Assembly: GCA_023436885.1 (NCBI GenBank) | Contig: JAEZHI010000034.1 | Location: forward strand, 438,850-502,849 | Direction: 5' to 3' | DNA: 64,000 nt | Source: Pseudomonadota bacterium | GTDB lineage: Bacteria; Pseudomonadota; Alphaproteobacteria; Rhizobiales; Pleomorphomonadaceae | In this document: positions 17,316 to 26,081 of the stretch, piece by piece | How the letters are laid out: the number at the start of each line of letters is the position of its first letter | Position numbering within the stretch: position 1 is the first letter of the stretch | Translations under genes and position numbers: made by a program | Notes under the pieces: generated by a model | Databases searched by the model: none | Told to the model about the DNA's origin: nothing | Seen by the model: only the letters and a program-made list of their open reading frames with translations

Positions 17316-17415
17316 CTGCCTGAGGTCCTGCGCCTGCGCGCAGGATGACGGAATTATATAATAAAAACATATACATATCCTGTCATCCTGCGCGCAGGCG
17401 CAGGACCTCAGGCAG
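17316..17415. repeat. BIME-like element: two inverted palindromic units around an AT-rich centre
   Basis: The arms 17316-17349 and 17382-17415 are perfect 34-base inverted copies. Each arm is itself nearly palindromic (CCTGCGC-CTGC-GCGCAGG). The 32-base centre is almost all A and T. This matches two REP units in opposite orientation, lying after the racemase gene and next to the convergent pdxJ 3' end. It could act as a two-way terminator or transcript stabiliser, or be a non-autonomous repeat moved by a RAYT transposase elsewhere in the genome. Confidence 0.8.
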
Positions 17416-17458
17416 AAAGAGGCGCGACAAAAATATCAGGCGCCCTCGCTCGCTTCTC

Positions 17459-18208
17459 TCACGCATCCGAGTCACCCAACGCGCAGCGATAGCGGCGCAC
17501 CGTCTCGGCCATGCCGTAGATCATGCAATCAGCGATCACCGCGTGGCCGATCGACGCTTCCGCAATATGTGGCGTCCGCTTCACCAGCGGCGGCAAGTTG
17601 TCGAGTGTGAGGTCATGGCCGGCATTGACCGCCATCCCGAGCTTCACCGCCGCGTCCGCGGTAATCGCAATTTCCTCAAGGCGGGCGCGCTGCTCCGTCG
17701 GATCGAAGGTGTGCCCATAGGGCCCGGTATAGATCTCGACCCGCCGCGTGCCGGTGAGCGCGGCGGCGGCCGCCTGCGTCGGGTCGGCATCGATGAAGAT
17801 CGAAGCGCGCATCCCCTGGCTCTGGATGCGCTGCACCACATCCGATAGGAAGGACTGGTGCGTCACGCAATCCCAGCCGTGATCGGACGTGTTCTGGCCC
17901 GGCATGTCCGGCACCAGCGTCACCTGATCGGGGCGAGCGGCCTCGCAAAGTTTGAGGAACTCCTCGGTCGGATAGCCCTCGATATTGTATTCGCGGCCTG
18001 CCCAATCGGTCCTCAGCATCTCCTGCAATGCGAAAACGTCGATACGACGGATATGCCGCTCGTCCGGCCGCGGATGCACGGTAATGCCGACGGCGCCGGC
18101 TTCGAGGGCGATGCGCGACAGACCGATGAGCGACGGCCACGGCAAATCGCGCCGGTTGCGCAAGTGGGCAATGGCGTTGACGTTGACGGAGAGCTTGGTG
18201 TGGGTCAT
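17459..18208 (-). CDS. pdxJ: Pyridoxine 5'-phosphate synthase
   Basis: PdxJ condenses 1-deoxy-xylulose 5-phosphate with 3-amino-2-oxopropyl phosphate in the last step of DXP-dependent vitamin B6 synthesis. The 249-residue TIM barrel has LSVNVNAIAHLRNRRDLPWP, GITVHPRPDERHI with the phosphate and active-site residues, EYNIEGYP, and VNAGHDLTLDNLPPLV near the C-terminus. The DHGWD variant of the loop is seen in some alphaproteobacterial forms. It appears to be a single gene. Confidence 0.95.
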   Translation of the reverse strand: MTHTKLSVNVNAIAHLRNRRDLPWPSLIGLSRIALEAGAVGITVHPRPDERHIRRIDVFALQEMLRTDWAGREYNIEGYPTEEFLKLCEAARPDQVTLVPDMPGQNTSDHGWDCVTHQSFLSDVVQRIQSQGMRASIFIDADPTQAAAAALTGTRRVEIYTGPYGHTFDPTEQRARLEEIAITADAAVKLGMAVNAGHDLTLDNLPPLVKRTPHIAEASIGHAVIADCMIYGMAETVRRYRCALGDSDA

Positions 18209-18274
18209 CGCAAGGCGGCCTGAGCGTTGGAAAGGCCGCGACGATAATCCGCCGACCTTCGCCGCACAAGCACC

Positions 18275-18931
18275 TCAGGCTGCCGTAAACAGCGGCAGCG
18301 AGAGCCGCAGATCCGGCCCAAGGCCGATCAGCATTTCAGGCTCTCCCTCGGCTACCTCCAGCGTCCCGATGAGACCGGCGCGATGGAATCCGTCCAGCGC
18401 CCCTCCCGGCTTGGGTAGTTGAGGTACCTTCAAGTATTGGATCGTGAGATTGGCAAAGCCCGCATCGGTCTGCCGTTGCCCTGCCCGCCCGTCGCGCCAG
18501 TCAGACGGTGGGGCCTTGCCTGGCGAAGAAAACAGGAATGGCGCTGTCGCGTCACAGCTCTCCGCCGAAATGTCGATGGAGACGCCCAGCGGAAAATCGG
18601 GATTGCGATAGACCCAGCTTTCGCCGGGCAATGAACCTCGGCAAGCGATGCCGAAGGGCGAGGCTCGAGTCTGAAGCCAAGACGATCGAGCCGCAAAGTG
18701 GGCCTGATTGAGAGGCGAGGCCTTCAGCTCATGCTCGTCGGCGACGAACAGCAGCTCGAGGTAGGCGTTATCGAAGGCGTAGCAGAGGTTGGCCGTCCCC
18801 TGCTCCACATGCCGGCGTTCGAAAGACGGACGAAGCCCAAACGAGGCCAGGCGCTCGAACGCACCACCGCCCGGCTTCGTCTCCGCTGGCTCGACGAAGA
18901 CGAAGATGTGATCGAGCTCCAGCGTCGTCAT
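18275..18931 (-). CDS. VOC (glyoxalase-fold) family protein
   Basis: The 218-residue protein begins TTLELDHIFVFVEPAE, the first beta-alpha-beta-beta module of a vicinal-oxygen-chelate protein, with His8 as a probable metal ligand. Later segments (ANLCYAFDNAYLELLFVAD) complete the module. The substrate is unknown; VOC proteins include dioxygenases, isomerases and resistance proteins. It sits between ilvH and pdxJ on the same strand, 12 bases after ilvH, so it may be read through from ilvIH. Confidence 0.85.
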   Translation of the reverse strand: MTTLELDHIFVFVEPAETKPGGGAFERLASFGLRPSFERRHVEQGTANLCYAFDNAYLELLFVADEHELKASPLNQAHFAARSSWLQTRASPFGIACRGSLPGESWVYRNPDFPLGVSIDISAESCDATAPFLFSSPGKAPPSDWRDGRAGQRQTDAGFANLTIQYLKVPQLPKPGGALDGFHRAGLIGTLEVAEGEPEMLIGLGPDLRLSLPLFTAA

Positions 18932-18943
18932 GGTGATGACGGC

Positions 18944-19501
18944 TCAGATCCCAGCCTTGCCGCGAGCCAGCGCCGCGAGGCCGGTGCGGGCGAGTTCGAC
19001 CAAACCGCACTCCTTCATTAGGCCAACGAAGCGGTCGATGTCGGCCGGCGCGCCGGTAATCTCGAACACGTAGCTATCAAGCGTCGCATCGACGATGCGG
19101 GCATTGAAGGCCTGGGCGAGACGCAGCGCTTCGTCGCGGATTTCGCCTCTGCCGGACACCTTCACCAGAGCAAGCTCGCGCTCCAGCGCATCACCCGCCC
19201 AGGTAAGGTTGACCACCTTGTGCACCGGCACCAGACGCCCGAGCTGATGCATGATCTGCGAGATGACCGGCGGCCGGCCCGTCGTCACGATGGTGATGCG
19301 CGACATGTGGCTCGAATGCTCGATCTCCGAGACGGTGAGGCTCTCGATGTTGTAGCCGCGACCCGAGAACAGGCCGACGACGCGGGCGAGAACGCCCGGC
19401 TCGTTGTCGACCAGCACCGATAGCGTATGGCTGCGTTCGGTGGAGGGTAGCTCTTCCTCCAGGAAGTAGGCGGACTGGGACTGACCTGCGACAATCATCA
19501 T
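18944..19501 (-). CDS. ilvH: Acetolactate synthase small (regulatory) subunit
   Basis: The 185-residue subunit has an N-terminal ACT domain (HTLSVLVDNEPGVLARVVGL, FSGRGYNIESLTV) that binds valine for feedback inhibition and activates the catalytic subunit. A second ACT-like domain (LVKVSGRGEIRDEALRLA) follows. Length and order are typical. It follows ilvI by 59 bases on the same strand and shares its attenuated promoter. Confidence 0.97.
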   Translation of the reverse strand: MMIVAGQSQSAYFLEEELPSTERSHTLSVLVDNEPGVLARVVGLFSGRGYNIESLTVSEIEHSSHMSRITIVTTGRPPVISQIMHQLGRLVPVHKVVNLTWAGDALERELALVKVSGRGEIRDEALRLAQAFNARIVDATLDSYVFEITGAPADIDRFVGLMKECGLVELARTGLAALARGKAGI

Positions 19502-19560
19502 GATGTCAATTCCGATAAAGCGTTATGGAAGGTGCGAGGGATTGCGTCAGCAACCGCGCC

Positions 19561-21327
<1,767 letters not shown>

Positions 21328-21386
21328 CGCCTGTTACCTCAAGCTCTCGTCCCGTCGTCCCGGGGCTTTATTGCGTTTTTCGGGTA

Positions 21387-21410
21387 ATAAAAAAGGCCCC
21401 GTTAGGGACC
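21387..21410 (-). promoter_or_regulatory. Attenuator terminator of ilvIH
   Basis: On the minus strand GGTCCC-TAAC-GGGGCC forms a hairpin followed by TTTTTTATTA. It lies after the leader peptide stop and about 60 bases before ilvI. A terminator between a promoter and its operon, downstream of a Leu/Val-rich leader peptide, is the arrangement of amino-acid attenuation. Confidence 0.75.
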
Positions 21411-21443
21411 CGACTTTCGCGCACCATGATTTACCGGCAGGCC

Positions 21444-21500
21444 TCAGCAGGAGACCTCCGACACGGTGCGCCATCTAAGTACTACGAGAAGGGAACGCAT
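21444..21500 (-). CDS. ilvIH leader peptide, rich in Leu and Val
   Basis: The 18-residue peptide reads MRSLLVVLRWRTVSEVSC, with consecutive Leu-Leu-Val-Val-Leu codons (CTT CTC GTA GTA CTT) and two further Val codons. Its ATG follows AGAGGG at a proper distance. The promoter at 21545-21573 lies upstream and the terminator at 21387-21410 downstream. Starved leucyl- or valyl-tRNA would stall a ribosome on these codons and should prevent the terminator from forming. Confidence 0.75.
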   Translation of the reverse strand: MRSLLVVLRWRTVSEVSC

Positions 21501-21544
21501 GCCGCCCTCTGGTTCAATCGCCGGGACACCCCGGAATGGCCGGC

Positions 21545-21573
21545 AAACTACCGGCAGCTGGCTGGGAGGTCAA
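21545..21573 (-). promoter_or_regulatory. Promoter of the ilvIH leader
   Basis: On the minus strand TTGACC (21568-21573) and TAGTTT (21545-21550) are 17 bases apart. The -35 box overlaps the extreme 3' end of miaA. The predicted start is about 35-40 bases before the leader ATG. Confidence 0.6.
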
Positions 21574-21577
21574 GAGC

Positions 21578-22516
21578 CTATTTCATTCGTTGCGCGATAT
21601 CGTCGGCTACAGCAAGAAAATGTCGCGATGCAGCCGGATCAAGACGCAACCAATCGGGCATCTGATTGCGGAACCAGGTTTCCTGCCGTTTGGCATATTG
21701 CCGAGTCGCAATCACGGCCGCATCAATGGCCTCTTCAACCGGTAAGTCTCCGCGCGCCGCCGCCATCATTTCAGGCACGCCGATCGCTTTCATGGCCGGC
21801 AGCGCCGGGTCGAGGCCAAGCGCCGCAAAGGCCTGCGCCTCATCAAGCCCGCCGTCTGCCACCATGACCCGGAAGCGCTCATCGATGCGCGCATGCAGCC
21901 AGTCGCGTTCTGGCGCCATGACGACATGCGCGACCCAGCCACCGGAAATAAGCGGTTGTGAGCGCTTTTCCTGCCACTCCGACAGGGGGCGCCCGGTGCT
22001 GTCGGCAACTTCCAGCGCCCGCAATACCCGCTGCGTATCGTTGGGATGCAGTCGGCCAAAGAGCACGGGATCGACCACCGCCAGCTCCTTATGGAGGCTG
22101 GCGGGGTTCGCCGTGCGTGCCCGCTCGCGCCAGAAGGCGCGCACCCTCTCGTCGATCGGCGGGATCTCGGAGAGGCCCTGCGTCATGGCGTTGAAATAAA
22201 GGCCCGTACCACCGACGATCACCGCCGGCTGCCCAGCCGTTTCCTTTAGGGCCTGCTCAAGGTCATCGAGATAGCGCGCGACGGTATAGCCATCGCTGCT
22301 GGCAACATGGCCATAAAGGCGATGCGGCGCTTGTGCCTCGTCCTCCTCGCACGGCCGGGCGGTCAGGATGTGAAGCTCGCGATAGACCTGCATGGAATCG
22401 GCGTTGATCACCACGCCGCCGCAGCGTTGTGCGATGGCGAGCGCCAGAGCCGACTTGCCGCTGGCCGTCGGGCCGGCTATCAGAACCGCTCGTCTTCCCG
22501 CTGTCTCCGCCGTCAC
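21578..22516 (-). CDS. miaA: tRNA dimethylallyltransferase
   Basis: MiaA adds the isopentenyl group to A37 of tRNAs reading UNN codons. The 312-residue protein has the P-loop GPTASGKS at 15-22, the tRNA-contact motif NADSMQVYRE, VGGTGLY, and the C-terminal RQYAKRQETWFRN. The proposed start is GTG at 22514-22516, eight bases after GGAGG. The frame extends to an ATG at 22558, which would overlap serB. The divergent serB start is only 14 bases away and the two ribosome sites overlap. Confidence 0.94.
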   Translation of the reverse strand: MTAETAGRRAVLIAGPTASGKSALALAIAQRCGGVVINADSMQVYRELHILTARPCEEDEAQAPHRLYGHVASSDGYTVARYLDDLEQALKETAGQPAVIVGGTGLYFNAMTQGLSEIPPIDERVRAFWRERARTANPASLHKELAVVDPVLFGRLHPNDTQRVLRALEVADSTGRPLSEWQEKRSQPLISGGWVAHVVMAPERDWLHARIDERFRVMVADGGLDEAQAFAALGLDPALPAMKAIGVPEMMAAARGDLPVEEAIDAAVIATRQYAKRQETWFRNQMPDWLRLDPAASRHFLAVADDIAQRMK

Positions 22517-22519
22517 GCC

Positions 22520-22530
22520 TGGAGCCTCCA
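22520..22530. promoter_or_regulatory. Shared palindromic ribosome-binding site of miaA and serB
   Basis: TGGAGCCTCCA reads TGGAG on the plus strand, six bases before the serB ATG, and TGGAGG on the minus strand, eight bases before the miaA GTG. One short palindrome thus serves both divergent starts. Confidence 0.6.
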
Positions 22531-23421
22531 ATGTCGCTTGTCGCAACGCTTGTCTCATCTCCGGCCGATCCGCAAGTGACCGATAGCCTGATCGCCAGCG
22601 TGTCGCGCCGCCTGGGCGGCGATGCCCACAAGACACTGGCCGAAGGGATTGCCGCCGACATCGCAGTTGGCGACTATCTATCCCACAATGAGGCCATACA
22701 CCGCGTCGCCGAAGTCGTGGGTGAAGCTGCGGTCGATTTCGCCGTGCTGCCGGTGGAAGGTCGCCGCAAGAAGCTGCTGGTCGCCGACATGGACAGCACC
22801 ATGATCGGCCAGGAATGCATCGACGAGCTCGCCGCTTTCGTCGGCCTCAAAGAGCACGTGGCCGCCATCACCGAGCGGGCAATGCGCGGCGAGATCGCCT
22901 TCGAGCCGGCGTTGCGCGAGCGGGTCGCCTTGCTCAAGGGGCTCGACGTCAATGTTATCAATCAAGTCCTGCGCGAGCGCATCACGCTGACCCCAGGCGG
23001 TCGCGAACTGATCGGCACCATGCGCGCCCACGGCGCTTACACCGCGCTGGTATCAGGTGGCTTCACCCTGTTCACCGACCGCATCCGCGACAAGATCGGC
23101 TTCAACGAGGATCGTTCCAACTGTCTGCTGACCGAGGGCGGTAAGCTCTCCGGCCTGGTCGCCGAACCAATCCTCGGCAAGGCGGCCAAGCTTGCCACGC
23201 TGATCGAACTTCGCGAGGCGCGTGGTCTTGCCCATCATGAAACGGTGGCGATCGGCGATGGCGCCAACGACCTCGACATGATCAACGAAAGCGGCCTGGG
23301 CGTCGCCTTCCGCGCCAAGCCCAAGGTGGCCGAGGCGGCAGAGGTGTCGATCCGCCACGGTGATCTCACCGCCGTGCTCTACCTGCAGGGCTTTGCCCGC
23401 GACGAGTTCGCGGCGGTGTAG
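22531..23421 (+). CDS. serB: Phosphoserine phosphatase
   Basis: SerB removes phosphate from 3-phosphoserine in the last step of serine synthesis. The 296-residue protein carries the HAD motifs: DMDST with the nucleophile and general acid Asp86 and Asp88, the motif II Ser in VSGGFT, Lys in motif III, and GDGANDLDMI as motif IV. About 75 residues precede the catalytic domain, as in other alphaproteobacterial SerB proteins. The ATG at 22531 is chosen by its GGAG site; frames extending upstream overlap miaA. Confidence 0.95.
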   Translation: MSLVATLVSSPADPQVTDSLIASVSRRLGGDAHKTLAEGIAADIAVGDYLSHNEAIHRVAEVVGEAAVDFAVLPVEGRRKKLLVADMDSTMIGQECIDELAAFVGLKEHVAAITERAMRGEIAFEPALRERVALLKGLDVNVINQVLRERITLTPGGRELIGTMRAHGAYTALVSGGFTLFTDRIRDKIGFNEDRSNCLLTEGGKLSGLVAEPILGKAAKLATLIELREARGLAHHETVAIGDGANDLDMINESGLGVAFRAKPKVAEAAEVSIRHGDLTAVLYLQGFARDEFAAV

Positions 23422-23424
23422 GAC

Positions 23425-24213
23425 CTACAGCCCCATCACCCACATCCGCACGGGATTGGCCGGATCGGCCAAGAGCTTGATGGCGAGGCCGATGCAGGTG
23501 ATCACCAGCAGCGGCCGGATGATCTTGGCGCCGCCCTTGACGGCTAGACGCGAACCGATCTGGGCGCCGAGAAACTGGCCGACGCCCATGACGAGACCGG
23601 GCTTCCAGAAGATCACCCCCGACGCCAGGAACACCAAGAAACTTCCGATATTGCTCGCGAAGTTGAGCATCTTCGTATGCGCCGTCGCCTTCAGAAGGCC
23701 GAAGCCGGCCAGCGACACGAACCCCAGCATGAAGAACGAACCGGTGCCCGGCCCGAATAGCCCGTCGTAGCAGCCGATCAACGGCACGAAGGTCAGCGTG
23801 AACAGGAAGGGCGTCATGCGGGCACGACGATCCTGATCATTGAGGCCGCGCTTGAAGGCAAAATAGACGGCGATGGCGATCAGCATGATCGGCATGGCGA
23901 TCTGCAGCCAATCCCCCGGCAGGACGGTGGCGAGCAGCGCTCCCAGCACGGCGCCGCCGGCCGACATGATCGCCATTGGCAACTGCGAGCGGAGGTCGAC
24001 CTGCCCTGCCCGCGCATAGCCGAGCGTCGCCGACGCCGACCCGAACAGCGCCTGCAGCTTGTTGGTCCCTAGCGACTGGATGGGCGTGAAGCCGGCGAGC
24101 ATCAGCACCGGCACGGTGATGAGACCGCCGCCGCCAGCAATCGAGTCGATGAAGCCGGCGAAGAGGGCGGCGAAGAACAGCACCGTCAGAAGGTGCAGGG
24201 AAAGCTCAACCAA
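23425..24213 (-). CDS. TauE/SafE-family membrane transporter
   Basis: This inner-membrane protein of about 262 residues has some eight hydrophobic helices. The two family repeats start FFAALFAGFIDSIAGGGGLI and LIGCYDGLFGPGTGSFFMLG. The family exports sulfite, sulfonates or other organic anions; the substrate here is unknown. The frame is open far upstream, but that part overlaps the RHH gene out of frame and is not membrane-like, so TTG at 24213 is the likely start. It ends the sspB-DUF4169-RHH run. Confidence 0.88.
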   Translation of the reverse strand: MVELSLHLLTVLFFAALFAGFIDSIAGGGGLITVPVLMLAGFTPIQSLGTNKLQALFGSASATLGYARAGQVDLRSQLPMAIMSAGGAVLGALLATVLPGDWLQIAMPIMLIAIAVYFAFKRGLNDQDRRARMTPFLFTLTFVPLIGCYDGLFGPGTGSFFMLGFVSLAGFGLLKATAHTKMLNFASNIGSFLVFLASGVIFWKPGLVMGVGQFLGAQIGSRLAVKGGAKIIRPLLVITCIGLAIKLLADPANPVRMWVMGL

Positions 24214-24229
24214 GATGGGGACTCGAGGG

Positions 24230-24463
24230 TCAGGAGTAAGCGCGCTCCGCAAGAGAGACAGGAGCGGTGAAATGGGCGAGCACGGCCACGCGGACGGCGC
24301 TCGCCAGGTTGCGGTCGCCACGGGTGCGATCGATGTCGAGAACGAAGGCGGCAAGGCTCTGTCCGCGCTCACCGGCAAGGCGCTCGGCCGCCGCCCAGAA
24401 CTCGGGCTCAAGCGCCAAGCTGGTCCGGTGCCCGGCCAGCGACAACGACCGCTTGACGTTCAT
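24230..24463 (-). CDS. Ribbon-helix-helix domain protein
   Basis: The 77-residue protein (RTSLALEPEFWAAAERLAGE, RGQSLAAFVLDIDRTRGDRN) matches the short alphaproteobacterial RHH proteins often found beside DUF4169 and SspB. It is likely a small dimeric DNA-binding protein; its targets are unknown. Its ATG overlaps the DUF4169 stop (ATGA at 24460-24463), showing translational coupling. Confidence 0.85.
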   Translation of the reverse strand: MNVKRSLSLAGHRTSLALEPEFWAAAERLAGERGQSLAAFVLDIDRTRGDRNLASAVRVAVLAHFTAPVSLAERAYS

Positions 24464-24666
24464 GATGAGGAGTCCGGCGTCTCCGGCTTGGCGCCATCGA
24501 GGCGATGCCCGTCGAGCCGCTTTGCCTCCAGCGTGTCTTGCGCCTTGGCCGTCAGCTTGTCCGCCTTGGTCCGCCCGAACTTGGCACGATTCTCGGCCGC
24601 CTCTTCCTCACGACGCACGCGATCGCGGTCCTTGCGCGCCCTGCGGAGGTTTACGATCTCGCCCAT
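24460..24666 (-). CDS. DUF4169 family small protein
   Basis: The 68-residue highly charged protein starts MGEIVNLRRARKDRDRVRRE and continues NRAKFGRTKAD, the DUF4169 signature. It is predicted to be helical and basic, and its function is unknown. It lies nine bases after sspB and overlaps the RHH gene, so all three are probably one operon. Confidence 0.88.
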   Translation of the reverse strand: MGEIVNLRRARKDRDRVRREEEAAENRAKFGRTKADKLTAKAQDTLEAKRLDGHRLDGAKPETPDSSS

Positions 24667-24675
24667 CTCAAGATC

Positions 24676-25269
24676 TCAGGGCTTCTTGCGGAAGGCATCA
24701 AGGGAGACGACGGTTGCCTTCGGCTCGTCATCCGGCTTTTCGTCCGCCTTGGCTTCTTCAACAGCCTTTGGCGATTCAGCTGGCTTCGCGGGCTTGGCGG
24801 CGGGCGCAGTTTTGGCCGCTGCCGGACGCGGAGCGACCTTCGGCTCTGCGCGGGCCGGGCCAATCGCCTTGAGAGGGCCTTCCTCGGGCATGTCGGCAGC
24901 ATTGCCGCTTTCATCGACCAGCGGGAACTGCACCGCGAACTCCACCGACGGATCGAAGAAGCCGCGCACCGACGCAAAGGGCACCACCAGCTTTTCCGGC
25001 ACGCCGGAGAAGCTCAGGCCAATCTCGAAACTCGTTTCGTTGACCACCAGCTCCCAATACTGGTGCTGGATGACAATCGTCATCTCGTCCGGATACCGCT
25101 CCTTGAGGCGGGCAGAAATCCTGACGCCCGGCGCCTTGGTATCGAAGATGATGTAGAAATGATGCTCGCCCGGCAGGCCGGCGTGCGCCACCTCCGCAAG
25201 AACCTTCTTCACAAGGCCGCGGAAGGCCTCCTGAGCCAGAACGTCGTAACGGATCATGTCCTTGGGCAT
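24676..25269 (-). CDS. sspB: SspB-alpha, ClpXP adaptor for tmRNA-tagged proteins
   Basis: The 197-residue protein has the alphaproteobacterial SspB core (MIRYDVLAQEAFRGLVKKVL, LPGEHHFYIIFDTKAPGVRI, YWELVVNETSFEIGLSF) that binds ssrA tags. A long Ala/Pro/Lys linker follows. The C-terminal tail ATVVSLDAFRKKP is the ClpX-docking motif. It speeds delivery of tagged, stalled nascent chains to ClpXP. The ssrA gene itself lies about 300 bases upstream on the same strand, separated by two hairpin elements. Confidence 0.94.
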   Translation of the reverse strand: MPKDMIRYDVLAQEAFRGLVKKVLAEVAHAGLPGEHHFYIIFDTKAPGVRISARLKERYPDEMTIVIQHQYWELVVNETSFEIGLSFSGVPEKLVVPFASVRGFFDPSVEFAVQFPLVDESGNAADMPEEGPLKAIGPARAEPKVAPRPAAAKTAPAAKPAKPAESPKAVEEAKADEKPDDEPKATVVSLDAFRKKP

Positions 25270-25324
25270 TGAGGCTCCGCCTTGAGGAAATCGCGTGGGC
25301 GGCTGTTCGGCCGCATCTTGCGCC

Positions 25325-25403
25325 CTAGTGGAGCGAATTTGACATTTGAGCGCCGCCTGACATCAAGCTCCAGATCAAATGTCAAATTCAAAAGCTCCAC
25401 TAG
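25325..25403 (+). repeat. Palindromic hairpin element, copy 1
   Basis: The ends CTAGTGGAGC and GCTCCACTAG pair, and inside them GAATTTGACATTTGA and TCAAATGTCAAATTC pair. Four extra bases (AAAA) sit only in the right arm. The loop contains CGCCTGACATCA. Copy 2 lies 13 bases away in the opposite orientation and has the same plan with compensated base changes. Confidence 0.85.
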
Positions 25404-25416
25404 AACCAATAACTTG

Positions 25417-25493
25417 CTAGTGGCTCCGGTGACTCCGACATTTGCTCCCTGGCTGGTATCAGGCGAATGCAAATGTCGGAGTCGAGCCACTAG
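25417..25493 (-). repeat. Palindromic hairpin element, copy 2 (inverted relative to copy 1)
   Basis: The ends CTAGTGGCTC and GAGCCACTAG pair, and inside them GACTCCGACATTTGC and GCAAATGTCGGAGTC pair. Four extra bases (CGGT on the plus strand) sit only in the left arm. Read on the minus strand, the loop CGCCTGATACCA matches the loop of copy 1, so this is the same element in reverse. Six stem positions differ from copy 1 and every change is matched on the partner arm. Confidence 0.85.
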
Positions 25494-25569
25494 TTTAGAG
25501 CATCGGGCGCAACAGTGTAAACGCCTTCCCGTCGCAACGCGGAAAGCGTGTGAAATATCGATTGGATTG

Positions 25570-25985
25570 TAAGGGAATTGAGTGGAGGCTTCTGTTGCCA
25601 GGTGCCTCCGAACCCCGCCTAAAGGTGCAACCCCTTAGGGCTTGATTCCCAGTTTGGGCACCGCATTACGCGGCGACGGCCACCGGAGCATAGTTGTCAT
25701 TCGCAACTATAAGGTTAGCCCGATAACGGTGGTACAATGCCGAGTGAAAGAGCCGCCTTTACGCCCCCGTCGATCCTATTTCGCCCCCGCCGAAGGCCTT
25801 GCGCACAAGGCAGCCTGACAAGGCCTTGGGTGGAGGCGCCGGGTACCGCCCCCGGGTCCGAATGGTTTATTACGCAGTCCGTTTATCACCATAGCCGGAT
25901 TGCTCCGGCAGGAAGACATATAGGGTGAAGAGGTCCGCCTGTGAAGAGGCGGCAAACGATCGCCCCCAGGTTGGGATGCCGCCAT
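25570..25985 (-). ncRNA. ssrA: Transfer-messenger RNA, two-piece permuted form
   Basis: The minus strand carries, in order, an acceptor piece ending GGCGCCTCCACC (about 25829), a processed loop with AAGGCCTT repeats, and a coding piece starting GGGGGCGAAATAGGATCGAC (25788). GGGGGCG pairs with CGCCTCC to form the acceptor stem. The tag frame at 25666-25704 starts at GCG and encodes ANDNYAPVAVAA before TAA. The coding piece ends near 25570 after a GGAGGC/GCCTCC stem. The permuted order and two-piece product are characteristic of alphaproteobacteria. The 5' end of the acceptor piece near 25985 is an estimate. The adaptor gene sspB follows on the same strand. Confidence 0.95.
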
Positions 25986-26081
25986 GCGGCCGACCGGCTT
26001 GACCTCGCCCGACGATGAGGCCGATAGAAGCGTCTGAAACCGGCCCTTGTCCCGCGCAACGCACCAAACCGGCGGACCTTC

